Source of the DNA: Petrimonas sulfuriphila
GTDB lineage: Bacteria > Bacteroidota > Bacteroidia > Bacteroidales > Dysgonomonadaceae
Direction: 5' to 3' (one strand)
Assembly: GCF_051201015.1 (NCBI RefSeq)
Contig: NZ_JBPEHI010000001.1
Length of the DNA stretch: 64,000 bases
Shown piece after piece: positions 43,792-52,459 of this stretch. Below the pieces are notes generated by a model. The model ran no database searches. It saw nothing but the letters and a program-made list of their open reading frames with translations, and had not been told where the DNA came from. A program made the position numbers and the translations under genes. How positions within the stretch are numbered: the first letter of the stretch is position 1; each line of letters begins with the position of its first letter.

Positions 43792-44464
43792 CCCCTTTTA
43801 GTCTTTGCGGTAACCGTGCCAGCAGTGTTTCGTTGGCTCTGACCTCATCGCCTATTTGAACCAGGATCTCGCTGTCGATGGGCAGAAAGACATCCATCCT
43901 GGAGCCCAGTTTGATAAAACCCAGGCGGTCTCCGATATGATAATATTCGCCTTCCCTGACGTAGGTGACAATTCGACGCGCCACCGCACCGGCGATTTGC
44001 CGGGTAAGTACACGGTGCCCGTCGGGTGTCTCAATGATGATGTTGCTTCTCTCGTTCTCGTGACTTGATTTAGGCAAGTATGCTGCGTGGAAATTACCTT
44101 TTTCGTGTGAATAATGCACTACTTTTCCCGTGACGGGTATCCAGTTTGAGTGTGCATTAAAAAATGACATAAAGATGGAAATTTGTATCCGCTCTTCGTT
44201 AAAGTATTTTTTTTCAAAAATCTTTTCAATCACTACGATTTTCCCGTCGGTAGGTGCATTCACATAATCCAGCAAGTCCCCTTCGTAAACGCGGCTCGGC
44301 TTTTTGAAGAAATTCATCATCAGGGCAAAAACCACTACTGAAATAAACAACAGGATAAAAGAAAAGGGACTTTCCGGGAAAAAACGGAACATAAATCCGT
44401 TTAATAATACCAAAATAACGGTTGTGACAAACAGCGTTTTTCTCCCTTCCTTGTGAATTAGCAT
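43772..44464 (-). CDS. psd: Phosphatidylserine decarboxylase proenzyme
   Basis: A 230-residue short-type phosphatidylserine decarboxylase that gives phosphatidylethanolamine. Two N-terminal membrane helices (about residues 10-50) are followed by DYVNAPTDGKIVVIE, MSFFNAHSNWIP (His and neighbouring residues of the active site) and the self-cleavage site in IKLGSRMDVF, where Ser becomes the pyruvoyl group. The protein is typical of the ~220-residue form found in Bacteroidota. It lies 12 nt after cvpA and overlaps pssA. Confidence 0.95.
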   Translation of the reverse strand: MLIHKEGRKTLFVTTVILVLLNGFMFRFFPESPFSFILLFISVVVFALMMNFFKKPSRVYEGDLLDYVNAPTDGKIVVIEKIFEKKYFNEERIQISIFMSFFNAHSNWIPVTGKVVHYSHEKGNFHAAYLPKSSHENERSNIIIETPDGHRVLTRQIAGAVARRIVTYVREGEYYHIGDRLGFIKLGSRMDVFLPIDSEILVQIGDEVRANETLLARLPQRLKGDEKTNS

Positions 44465-44476
44465 GATGTAAGGTTT

Positions 44477-45094
44477 TTAAATAGAATCGGTTTCGAAATA
44501 TTTTTTCTGAAAAGCGGAATCAATGGGTTGTCCGTTTTCCGTATCGTAGTTTATGCTGCCTGAGTTCTCGATTTGTTTTCTGTATTTCTCCGGAACAAAT
44601 TCTTCCCACACTTCCTTATTCAGGTAGGGAACGATGGCAGGTACTGCAACACGGACCTTTTCGTAAAAAAAGGATTTCTGTTTTATATTGGGTTTAATGA
44701 TTTTTTCTTCTCCGTCGAGCATAAGAATAAGATTGAGCAGAATACTTAGAACAACAACGGTTGTCCCCATGGAAACCACACCTCCGAGAATCCGGTTGAT
44801 AAAGTTGAGGTTTACCGATTCGAACACTTTTTGTACGAGAAAACCGATTAATGAGACAACAGCCGCTATGGCTAGGAAAGCAGCCACGTAGGAGAGTACA
44901 TGGGTAACCTGTGGAGAGAAATCGAACGTTTTTTGGAGGTAAGGCAGAACGGTAACAGCCAGCTTGCCGGCGAAAACGGCAGCGAGAATGACGGTTGCCA
45001 ACCCAACGAGCATCATAACCAGCCCTTTCCTATATCCGTTTACGAATGCGACAAGCAGAAAAATAAGTATGATGAGATCAAACCCGTTTAACAT
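44477..45094 (-). CDS. CvpA family membrane protein
   Basis: A 205-residue inner-membrane protein with four hydrophobic segments in its first 140 residues, beginning with the family pattern GFDLIILIFLLVAFVNGYRKGLV. CvpA is named for colicin V production in E. coli; its molecular role is unclear, with envelope homeostasis suggested. The C-terminal 60 residues are polar. It lies 3 nt after murI, so the two are translated from one message. Confidence 0.88.
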   Translation of the reverse strand: MLNGFDLIILIFLLVAFVNGYRKGLVMMLVGLATVILAAVFAGKLAVTVLPYLQKTFDFSPQVTHVLSYVAAFLAIAAVVSLIGFLVQKVFESVNLNFINRILGGVVSMGTTVVVLSILLNLILMLDGEEKIIKPNIKQKSFFYEKVRVAVPAIVPYLNKEVWEEFVPEKYRKQIENSGSINYDTENGQPIDSAFQKKYFETDSI

Positions 45095-45097
45095 AAT

Positions 45098-45940
45098 TCA
45101 ATCGATGTTTATTTTTTGAGCTTCAATGTTCTCTTTCAGAAATAAGGACGCCATATCTGCAAATTTCCCGGGTAGGTCGGTCGTGAAATATCTAACTGTG
45201 CCGTCTTTGGAGCATCTTTTCTCCATTTCCGGGTGACGTTGAAGGTACTCTTTCAGGCTTTCCGCCACGTATTTCCCTTGCGATATAACTTGAATACCCT
45301 GGGGTAAAAACTGTTTTATTTTAGTGATCAAGAGTGGGTAATGTGTGCAACCCAGGATAATGGTGTCGATTTTATCATCCTTCTTGAGCAGGTTGTGGAT
45401 GTGTTGTTTTACAAAATAATCGGCTCCGGGTTTATCAAATTCATTGTTTTCCACCAGTGGGACCCATATGGGACAGGCTTCACCCGTCACTTTCAGGTGG
45501 GGATGCAGTTTGGTAATTTCGATATCGTACGATTGGGAATTTATGGTGCCTGATGTCCCGAACACACCGATATGGCCTGTCTTTGTGAAACCGGCAACGG
45601 ATTCGACCGTAGGGCGAATGACGCCCAGCACCCTTCTCGATGGATCCATTGCGGGTAAGTCGACCTGTTGGATGGTCCGCAACGCTTTTGCCGATGCAGT
45701 GTTGCAGGCTAAAATAACCAGGTGGCAGTTCTGCCCGAAGAACCATTTTACGGCATCTTTTGTAAATTGATACACGATCTCGAAGGAGCGGTTCCCATAG
45801 GGTGCCCGGGCATTATCACCCAGATACATGTAATCGTATTGAGGAAGTAACGATTTGATTTCGGACAATACGGTAAGCCCGCCATACCCGGAATCAAAAA
45901 TACCGATAGGCGATTGTTGTTGTTCAGTACCCGCTATCAC
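45098..45940 (-). CDS. murI: Glutamate racemase
   Basis: A 280-residue cofactor-independent racemase that supplies D-glutamate for peptidoglycan. The two catalytic cysteines are Cys79 (LACNTAS) and Cys198 (LGCTHYPLL). The substrate loops are IFDSGYGGLTVL and YLGDNARAPYG. The start codon is GTG at 45940, giving a short N-terminal lead before PIGIFDSG. It lies 20 nt after the ompH-like gene. Confidence 0.96.
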   Translation of the reverse strand: MIAGTEQQQSPIGIFDSGYGGLTVLSEIKSLLPQYDYMYLGDNARAPYGNRSFEIVYQFTKDAVKWFFGQNCHLVILACNTASAKALRTIQQVDLPAMDPSRRVLGVIRPTVESVAGFTKTGHIGVFGTSGTINSQSYDIEITKLHPHLKVTGEACPIWVPLVENNEFDKPGADYFVKQHIHNLLKKDDKIDTIILGCTHYPLLITKIKQFLPQGIQVISQGKYVAESLKEYLQRHPEMEKRCSKDGTVRYFTTDLPGKFADMASLFLKENIEAQKINID

Positions 45941-45960
45941 ACTTTTTGGCGATAATAAGT

Positions 45961-46482
45961 TTAGTTGATTCCCAGTTTTGCCTTTACCAAAGGATTGGCA
46001 TCCACTGCTACCGGGTTCACAAAAGCAATTCCCGGATTGGCAAGGTCGTAGATAACCGTGAAATTATGTTCGACACCTACCTGACGGATGGCATCGGAAA
46101 TTTGTTTCTTTAACGGTTCAAGCATAGCTTTTTCCTGCTGCTCGATGTCTTTTTGAGCCAATTGCATAAACTGTTGCATCTTGTTTTCCAGTTCAGTCAA
46201 CTCCTGCATCCTGCGTAATTTGATGTTTTCGGCCAATGAACCCTGATAGGTGATGTAATCTGAATATTTTTTGTTGTATTCGTTTTGCATCAGCTCGAGT
46301 TCTTTTTTATAGTTTTCACTCAATGCTACGAGTTTTTGTGTGGCTTCTTCCTTTGCCGGGAAAGCACTCAGAAGATCGGTTGTATTCACATAAGCAACCG
46401 CTACCTGTGGATTTTGGGCCGAAAGGGTGGCGCTCAGTATTAAAAATAGAACACCCAAGCTTATCAACTTTGTTTTGTTCAT
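45961..46482 (-). CDS. OmpH/Skp family periplasmic chaperone
   Basis: A 173-residue exported protein with a signal peptide ending near residue 22 (ATLSAQ) and a long coiled-coil tentacle region (about residues 40-125) rich in Glu, Gln and Lys. The end, HNFTVIYDLANPGIAFVNP, is typical of Bacteroidota Skp relatives. Skp binds unfolded outer-membrane proteins in the periplasm and hands them to the BAM complex. The bamA gene usually found upstream is missing here; instead the infB region precedes it across a 147-nt gap that holds a palindrome. Confidence 0.9.
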   Translation of the reverse strand: MNKTKLISLGVLFLILSATLSAQNPQVAVAYVNTTDLLSAFPAKEEATQKLVALSENYKKELELMQNEYNKKYSDYITYQGSLAENIKLRRMQELTELENKMQQFMQLAQKDIEQQEKAMLEPLKKQISDAIRQVGVEHNFTVIYDLANPGIAFVNPVAVDANPLVKAKLGIN

Positions 46483-46531
46483 AATAATCCTATTTTAGAT
46501 GTAAATAAATTTTGTTTTATACCGTAACCTG

Positions 46532-46627
46532 AGTTGGCAATTGTAATTTCCTCCTTGTGTGTTTTAGCCGCACCCCGCTTCCGGCGGGATGCGGCTAAGT
46601 AAAGGAATTAAAATTACAATGTCAACT
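46532..46627. repeat. Nested intergenic palindrome between infB and ompH-like gene
   Basis: A GC-rich hairpin (AGCCGCA, C-A mismatch, CCCGC, loop TTCCG, then the matching arm, 46566-46595) sits inside outer AT-rich arms (AGTTGGCAATTGTAATT at 46532-46548 and its near complement ending at 46627, with one offset base). The whole structure begins 3 nt after the infB stop codon. Neither strand has a proper U-tract after the GC stem, so it is not a standard terminator. It could be a repeated palindromic unit. Confidence 0.55.
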
Positions 46628-46629
46628 GG

Positions 46630-49620
46630 TTATAAAGTCTTTTTTACTTCTATCTGTTCGTAAGATTCAATGATGTCGCCCACTTTTATGTCGTTGAAGT
46701 TTTTGATACTGATACCGCATTCGTACCCGGACGCAACTTCCCTGACATCTTCTTTGAATCGTTTCAGTGAATCCAATTCGCCGGTAAAGATAACAATTCC
46801 GTCCCGAATAAGACGAATTTTATGGGTACGTTTTATTTTTCCGTCCCGCACCATTGAACCGGCTACAGTACCTACTTTAGTGATTTTAAAGACATCAAGC
46901 ACCTCTACGTTTGCTGTAATTTCTTCTTTAATATCGGGGGAAAGCATACTTTCCATGGCGGCCTTGACCTCTTCGATTGCGTCGTAGATAATGGAGTACA
47001 AACGGATATCGATACCTTGTTTCTCCGCTTCACGCCTTGCTCCCAAAGAAGGACGGACCTGGAATCCAATAATAACTCCGTCTGATGCTGCCGCGAGGGT
47101 AACGTCCGATTCAGAGATTTGGCCTACAGCTTTGTGAATCACGTTAACCTGAATTTCTTCGGTAGACAAGCGGATGAGCGAATCTGAAAGTGCTTCTACC
47201 GAACCGTCCACATCACCTTTTACAATGATGTTCAGCTGCTGGAAGTTTCCGATAGCTATCCTGCGGCCGATGTCATCCAGGGTAAGCATTTTCTGCGTAC
47301 GCAGCGATTGTTCGCGCTGTAACTGTTCACGGCGTGCGGCAACGTTGCGCGCATCCTGGTCGCTCTCCATGACGTTGAACGTATCTCCGGCCTGCGGTGC
47401 GCCGTTCAGCCCGAGCACCAGCGCCGGCTCTGACGGCCCTGCTTCGTTGATTTTCTGGTTCCGCTCGTTGAACATCGCTTTTACGCGTCCGTAGTATGAT
47501 CCGGCCAATAACACATCGCCTTGCTTGAGCGTTCCGTTTTCAACCAAGACAGTTGCCACGTAGCCCCGGCCTTTGTCGAGTGACGATTCCACAATGGAGC
47601 CCGATGCTTTCCGGTTGGGGTTTGCTTTAAGTTCCAACAAGTCTGCTTCGAGCAGCACTTTTTCGAGCAATTCGTTGATGCCTGTTCCTTTTTTGGCAGA
47701 GATGTCTTGTGACTGGTATTTTCCGCCCCAATCTTCTACCAGGTAATTCATCTCAGCCAGTCGCTCTTTTATTTTTTCAGGATTTGCTCCCGGCTTATCC
47801 ACTTTATTGATGGCAAAAACAATGGGGACACCTGCGGCCCCGGCGTGGTTAATGGCCTCAACGGTTTGGGGCATCACATTGTCGTCGGCAGCTACAATGA
47901 TGATAGCTACGTCCGTTACTTTAGCCCCGCGGGCACGCATAGCGGTAAATGCCTCGTGGCCGGGAGTATCCAGGAACGTGATTTTTCTGCCGTCAGGCAG
48001 TTTCACGTTGTACGCGCCAATATGCTGGGTGATTCCTCCGGCTTCCCCTTCAATAACGTTGGTGTTGCGGATGCTGTCGAGCAGGGATGTCTTGCCGTGG
48101 TCAACATGTCCCATAACGGTAACGATTGGCGGGCGTGGTAGCAAATCTTCGAGATTATCCTCTTCTTCAGCTATGGCTTCGATAACGTCAGCGCTCACGA
48201 ATTTGGTTTTGTAGCCGAATTCATCGGCAACAATATTGATTGTTTCTGCATCCAGGCGTTGGTTGATAGCCACCATAACGCCCAGGTTCATGCAGGTAGC
48301 GATAACGCTGGTAACGGGGACATCCATCATGTTTGCCAGGTCATTTGCCGTAACAAACTCGGTAAGCTGCAATATCTTGCTTTCGCGTTCCTGTTGTTTG
48401 ATTTCTTCGCGTTGTCGCTGAGAAACGGCCTCCCGTTTTTCGCGGCGATACCTTGCTCCGCCTTTTCCCCCGCGTTTTTCGGTCAACCGGGCAAGTGTTT
48501 CCTTTATTTGTTTTTGAACGTCTTCTTCGCTTACTTCGGCTTTTATCGGTTTTCGGAGAACTTTTTTATCCCGACGGGTGCTTTCTCCGTGAGCTCCGGC
48601 TTTTTCTATATTGACTTTGCCTTTATCTATGCGTTTGCGTTTTTTCTTTTTACTGTCTTCCTCCGCTGTATTGATTACCGCCCCTTTCTTCTTTTCTTTT
48701 TCTTCGATCGATTCTTTTTTCAGGCTTTTTACGGCTTCTTCTTTCGCTTTCTTGGCATTTTGCTCTTTTTCACGCTCCAGGCGTTCTTTCTTGCGTTGTG
48801 CCCTTGATTTCCGGGGTGGACGGGTCCTGTCGTTTATAGACTCCAGATCGATGGAGCCTTTCACCACGATATTGGGTTCTTTCAGTTCTTTACGTATCCG
48901 AAATATTTCGTCCGGGCCCTTCTCCTTCTCGTGCAGAGTTATATCTTCTTCTGCTTCTGTCTCTTGTTCCTGGGGGGAGTAGTCTTCCCGTTCCTTATTT
49001 GCCGTTTCATTCACCACTTCTTCCGGGGTTACTTCGGCTTCAGATGAAGGGGCCTCCGTTACAACAGGTGCTTCATCGTGGGGGACTTCAATTTCCTTCG
49101 GCTCCACCGGTTTCGGTGTAACTGTTTCAACCTCTTCAACTTTTTGTACAGGCTCTTCCGGTTTTACTTCTTTTACCTCAACTTCAACCTCAACTTCAAC
49201 TTCAACTTCAACCTCAACTTCTTCTTCTTGTTTAGCTTCGGTTTCTTTTTTCAGTTTCTTGTGCTCGTCTAAATCGATGCTTCCTACGACGTTGAATTTT
49301 GGTTTCAAGTCATCCGGGATTTCAGCTTTTATGGTCTCTTTTTCTATTTTCTTCTTGGGTTTTTCCTCTATTTCGTACCCTTCGATGGCAATTGTTTCCC
49401 GTTTATCATCCTTCCGGTGCATCCTTTCGAGATTTTCAATGGCCTCTTTTTTAATTTTCTTGTCTTTGCTGAATTCGGCCACCAACAAATTATACTGTTC
49501 TTCCTCAATCTTTGTATTAGGATTTGCTTCAACAGTAATTCCTTTCTTGTGCAAAAATTCAACCAACGTGTTGATCCCTACATTTAAATTCCTAGCAACT
49601 TTACTTAATCTTTCAGCCAT
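46630..49620 (-). CDS. infB: Translation initiation factor IF-2
   Basis: A 996-residue GTPase that delivers initiator tRNA to the 30S subunit. The N-terminal IF2_N domain (residues 1-55, RLSKVARNLNVGINTLVEFLHKKG) is followed by a long charged linker (about 60-430) with a Val-Glu dipeptide run. The G domain (about 490-660) has GHVDHGKTSLLD, DTPGHEAFTAMRARG and NKVDKP. Domains II, III and C2 follow, with GFQVRPS and YECGISIKNFNDIKVGDIIE near the end. The gene is third in rimP-nusA-infB, 54 nt after nusA. Confidence 0.98.
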   Translation of the reverse strand: MAERLSKVARNLNVGINTLVEFLHKKGITVEANPNTKIEEEQYNLLVAEFSKDKKIKKEAIENLERMHRKDDKRETIAIEGYEIEEKPKKKIEKETIKAEIPDDLKPKFNVVGSIDLDEHKKLKKETEAKQEEEVEVEVEVEVEVEVEVKEVKPEEPVQKVEEVETVTPKPVEPKEIEVPHDEAPVVTEAPSSEAEVTPEEVVNETANKEREDYSPQEQETEAEEDITLHEKEKGPDEIFRIRKELKEPNIVVKGSIDLESINDRTRPPRKSRAQRKKERLEREKEQNAKKAKEEAVKSLKKESIEEKEKKKGAVINTAEEDSKKKKRKRIDKGKVNIEKAGAHGESTRRDKKVLRKPIKAEVSEEDVQKQIKETLARLTEKRGGKGGARYRREKREAVSQRQREEIKQQERESKILQLTEFVTANDLANMMDVPVTSVIATCMNLGVMVAINQRLDAETINIVADEFGYKTKFVSADVIEAIAEEEDNLEDLLPRPPIVTVMGHVDHGKTSLLDSIRNTNVIEGEAGGITQHIGAYNVKLPDGRKITFLDTPGHEAFTAMRARGAKVTDVAIIIVAADDNVMPQTVEAINHAGAAGVPIVFAINKVDKPGANPEKIKERLAEMNYLVEDWGGKYQSQDISAKKGTGINELLEKVLLEADLLELKANPNRKASGSIVESSLDKGRGYVATVLVENGTLKQGDVLLAGSYYGRVKAMFNERNQKINEAGPSEPALVLGLNGAPQAGDTFNVMESDQDARNVAARREQLQREQSLRTQKMLTLDDIGRRIAIGNFQQLNIIVKGDVDGSVEALSDSLIRLSTEEIQVNVIHKAVGQISESDVTLAAASDGVIIGFQVRPSLGARREAEKQGIDIRLYSIIYDAIEEVKAAMESMLSPDIKEEITANVEVLDVFKITKVGTVAGSMVRDGKIKRTHKIRLIRDGIVIFTGELDSLKRFKEDVREVASGYECGISIKNFNDIKVGDIIESYEQIEVKKTL
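49175..49216 (-). repeat. Hexanucleotide tandem repeat encoding Val-Glu dipeptides in infB
   Basis: Seven consecutive 6-bp units (plus strand ACTTCA or ACCTCA) encode alternating Val and Glu in the IF-2 linker. Units differ only at one position. Changes in unit number would keep the frame. Confidence 0.8.
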
Positions 49621-49674
49621 ATAGTTGAGTTTGTCCTTTCTTAATTTATTGGTTTTGTGAACAGTTTAACAGTC

Positions 49675-50958
49675 TTAAATCTCCGGCTCTTCGTCGGTAG
49701 TATCTTCATCTTCAAATTCGTAACGAAGAATCTTCAATACCTCGTCCACGGTGTTCTCTTCCAGGTCGGCTTCCTTGATGAGCCTTTCACGCGGCATTGC
49801 CAACACGTTTTTGGCCGTTGAGCAACCGATTCGTTTGAGCTGATCGATTACCCATCCGTCAATTTCATCGCGGAATTCGTCCAGGTAGATATCCTCTTCG
49901 TCGAAATCATCGATTTCCCTGAAAACTTCTATGTTGTATCCTGTCAGCATAGATGCCAGTTTAATATTTGCCCCGCCTTTACCGATTGCCAGTGAAACTT
50001 CATCGGGATAGAGAAATACCTCGGCACGGCGTTCTTCTTCCTTAACGGAGATAGAGTTGATCTTTGCAGGGCTAAGTGCTCGCTGAATAAACAGATTGGT
50101 GTTGTTCGTATAGTTGATAACATCAATATTCTCGTTGCGAAGCTCACGTACAATTCCGTGAATACGGAACCCTTTCATCCCCACACAGGCTCCAACCGGA
50201 TCAATGCGGTCGTCGTAGGCCTCAACAGCCACTTTGGCCCGTTCTCCCGGGATACGGGCAATACCTTTGATGGTGATAAGTCCGTCGTTAATCTCAGGAA
50301 TTTCCATTTCGAACAATCTTTCGAGAAATATGGGCGATGTACGCGAAAGGATAATCTTCGGGTTGTTATTCTTATTTTCAACCCGGGCAACTATAGCGCG
50401 AACATGTTCTCCCTTACGGAAAAAATCGCTGGGGATCTGTTCGGTTTTGGGCAGAATAAGTTCGTTATGCTCGTCGTCGAGAAGGAGTAGTTCTTTTTTC
50501 CAGACCTGATAAACTTCACCCGATACGATCTCTCCTACCTTTTCTTTGTATTTGTTGTAAAGATTGTCTTTTTCGAGTTCAAGGATTTTTGAAGCCAGGG
50601 TTTGACGAAGATTTAATATGGTTCTTCGGCCAAAGTCTTCCAGTTGAAGTTCGTCGGTAACCTCTTCACCCACTTCAAAATCTTCATCGATTTTGTGCGC
50701 TTCGGTCAGGCTGATTTCCATGTTGGGATTCTGGAGCTCGTTGTCTTCAACGATAACCCGGTTGCGCCATATCTCCAGGTCTCCCTTGTCGGGATTGATG
50801 ATGATGTCAAAATTTTCATCCGTACCCACCGATTTGGCAATCACGCTTCTGAACGACTCTTCTAGCACACTTATCATGGTGGCTTTGTCAATATTCTTCA
50901 GTTCGTTGAATTCTGAAAATGTATCTATCAGGCTGATTGTTTCCTTCTTTTTGCCCAT
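49675..50958 (-). CDS. nusA: Transcription termination/antitermination protein NusA
   Basis: A 427-residue NusA. The N-terminal RNA-polymerase-binding domain (residues 1-130) is followed by the S1 domain (about 135-205, VGEIVSGEVYQVWKKE) and two KH domains (KVAVEAYDDRIDPVGACVGMKGFRI and VSLAIGKGGANIKLAS). A short acidic tail replaces the acidic repeats of E. coli NusA. The gene lies 83 nt after rimP and before infB, the conserved order in bacteria. Confidence 0.97.
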   Translation of the reverse strand: MGKKKETISLIDTFSEFNELKNIDKATMISVLEESFRSVIAKSVGTDENFDIIINPDKGDLEIWRNRVIVEDNELQNPNMEISLTEAHKIDEDFEVGEEVTDELQLEDFGRRTILNLRQTLASKILELEKDNLYNKYKEKVGEIVSGEVYQVWKKELLLLDDEHNELILPKTEQIPSDFFRKGEHVRAIVARVENKNNNPKIILSRTSPIFLERLFEMEIPEINDGLITIKGIARIPGERAKVAVEAYDDRIDPVGACVGMKGFRIHGIVRELRNENIDVINYTNNTNLFIQRALSPAKINSISVKEEERRAEVFLYPDEVSLAIGKGGANIKLASMLTGYNIEVFREIDDFDEEDIYLDEFRDEIDGWVIDQLKRIGCSTAKNVLAMPRERLIKEADLEENTVDEVLKILRYEFEDEDTTDEEPEI

Positions 50959-51041
50959 ATTCTATAATTTTTTGTTTTGGGTTTCGAGTTTTTTATTCCT
51001 GCTTCTGATTTCTAACTTCTTTTTGTTGTAAGAAACAGTCG

Positions 51042-51503
51042 CTAAAACTTAATGATGTATTTTGTGTATTTTACTTCGTCGTAAGGGAAGATCAGTTCTT
51101 CTTTTATCTCAGTTTTTCGCTTTGCTCCTTCCGGCTTGACCATTCTGGCGACCTCAACGGAGAAGTTCTTCTCTGTTGAGGATTTTAGGGTTCCCTTGAG
51201 TTTTTCACCTTTCCGGGTAAGCACTTCAATCTCTTTTCCTTCGTATTTTTTATATTGACGAGGGGTTTTAAACGGAGATGTCAATCCGGCAGAAGTAACT
51301 GTCAACTCGAAATCTTCAACGTCTCGGTCGAGTTTCGATTCGAGGTAGCGGCTCAGTTTTACACAGTCGTCTATGTTAACACCGTTATCGTTATCGATTT
51401 CGACGGTTATCGTGCCGCCGGCGGCAACAATAACATCGACAAGGTAGTCGGAAGAGTCTTTTAAAAACTCTTCAGCCATTGCTTTTATCTCGTTTTTCTC
51501 CAT
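51042..51503 (-). CDS. rimP: Ribosome maturation factor RimP
   Basis: A 153-residue RimP, needed for maturation of the 30S subunit. Patterns include VDVIVAAGGTITVEIDND, CVKLSRYLESKLD and DFELTVTSAGLTSPFKTPRQY. The start is ATG 51503 or 51506 (MMEKN); 51503 is chosen. An upstream in-frame extension to 51557 lies in the leader, after the promoter, and is not part of the family. The gene heads the rimP-nusA-infB operon. Confidence 0.93.
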   Translation of the reverse strand: MEKNEIKAMAEEFLKDSSDYLVDVIVAAGGTITVEIDNDNGVNIDDCVKLSRYLESKLDRDVEDFELTVTSAGLTSPFKTPRQYKKYEGKEIEVLTRKGEKLKGTLKSSTEKNFSVEVARMVKPEGAKRKTEIKEELIFPYDEVKYTKYIIKF

Positions 51504-51524
51504 CATGTGCACATGCAAACAAAC

Positions 51525-51548
51525 AAAAAAGGAGCATTCCAGTGCTCC
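51525..51548 (-). terminator. Candidate attenuator in the rimP leader
   Basis: On the minus strand GGAGCA, loop CTGGAA and TGCTCC form a 6-bp stem, followed at once by six U. It lies between the promoter (51567-51598) and rimP, 20 nt before the start. It is an intrinsic terminator in the leader, so it could regulate the whole operon. Confidence 0.7.
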
Positions 51549-51566
51549 CCTCGTCATTTACCGGTA

Positions 51567-51598
51567 CAAAGATATTATTTTCTAATGGATTGACAAAA
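51567..51598 (-). promoter_or_regulatory. Promoter of rimP-nusA-infB operon
   Basis: On the minus strand TTTTG (51594-51598), 19 nt, then TATCTTTG (51567-51574). Both boxes and the spacing fit the Bacteroidota housekeeping promoter. It is the best match of the window. The predicted leader is about 55 nt. Confidence 0.75.
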
Positions 51599-51864
51599 TG
51601 TTTGGGTTTTTTTCTGTTGTCGATCGGATTAATTCAAAGACGCTCATATGTAGATGTTGTGTGAGAAATAAAACAAAAACGGATAGTTAAACGTTAATTA
51701 AAAGATTTAAAAAACTTCTAAAAAGATAAAACCTGCCAGCATAAGGACGGTTAAAAGGGATGCAGGCGGCCTGGAAAATTGGCGCGGTTTTTGAGGGAAT
51801 TTAGGAGTGTTAATGCGCCAGGTCTCCTGGAAGATATAAACAGAACTAAAATAAATTACAAACG
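51599..51864. other. Intergenic region upstream of lemA
   Basis: With the rimP leader this gap spans about 360 nt (51504-51864). This half contains no gene. It has a small CCAGG-TCT-CCTGG repeat and a GGCGC/GCGCC pair near 51780-51830, perhaps a weak structure in the lemA leader. I find no good TAnnTTTG box for lemA. Confidence 0.4.
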
Positions 51865-52443
51865 ATGAAGTATTTAACGTACATTTTAGTATTAGCCGTT
51901 ATGGGAGTTGCTCTTTCGAGTTGTGGTTACAATACGATGGTAAGCAAACAGGAAGGCGTTAATTCACAATGGGCAAATGTGGAGAACGCATATCAGCGCC
52001 GTGCCGATCTAATCCCCAACCTGGTGGCAACTGTTAAAGGGTATGCCGAGCACGAGCAGGAAACTTTTACACAAGTAACGGAAGCCCGCGCTAAAGCAAC
52101 GCAGGTGACAGTTGATCCAGAAAGTTTGACCGAAGAAAGTATTCAGCAGTACCAGCAAGCTCAAAGCCAGCTAGGTTCTGCTATCGGACGATTGCTACTT
52201 ATTCAGGAAAATTATCCCGAACTGAAGGCAAATCAAAACTTTTTGGCTCTTCAGGACGAATTGGCAGGTACCGAAAACCGCATCTCGGTGGAGAGAAACA
52301 AGTTTAATCAAACGGCTCAGGATTTTAATGCTTATATCCGTCAGTTCCCGCGTGTTATTTATGCCGGATGGTTTGGTTTCAAGCCAAAAGGTTATTTCCA
52401 GTCTTCTCCCGGAGCGGAAACGGCTCCCCAGGTTCAGTTTTAA
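51865..52443 (+). CDS. lemA: LemA family lipoprotein
   Basis: A 192-residue LemA-family protein. The N-terminus is a lipoprotein signal (LSSC at residues 17-20), then a helical bundle with the hallmark NVENAYQRRADLIPNLVATVKGYA and LQDELAGTENRISVERN(K)FN. The end (PRVIYAGWFGFKPKGYFQ) is also family-typical. The role in the envelope is unknown. It heads a group with two TPM-domain genes and miaA; the first follows after 16 nt. Confidence 0.93.
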   Translation: MKYLTYILVLAVMGVALSSCGYNTMVSKQEGVNSQWANVENAYQRRADLIPNLVATVKGYAEHEQETFTQVTEARAKATQVTVDPESLTEESIQQYQQAQSQLGSAIGRLLLIQENYPELKANQNFLALQDELAGTENRISVERNKFNQTAQDFNAYIRQFPRVIYAGWFGFKPKGYFQSSPGAETAPQVQF

Positions 52444-52459
52444 ACGCCTTGCCCCGATT

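Noticed and set aside
46566..46595. Ordinary rho-independent terminator of infB
   Set aside because: The stem is good but the following bases on the minus strand are AAAAC, not U-rich.
49175..49216. CRISPR-like short repeats
   Set aside because: Six-base coding tandem without spacers. No CRISPR array was found anywhere in the window.
51780..51800. Sigma-54-like promoter (TGGCGCG...TTGA) before lemA
   Set aside because: The -12 element lacks the essential GC and no sigma-54 activator is nearby.
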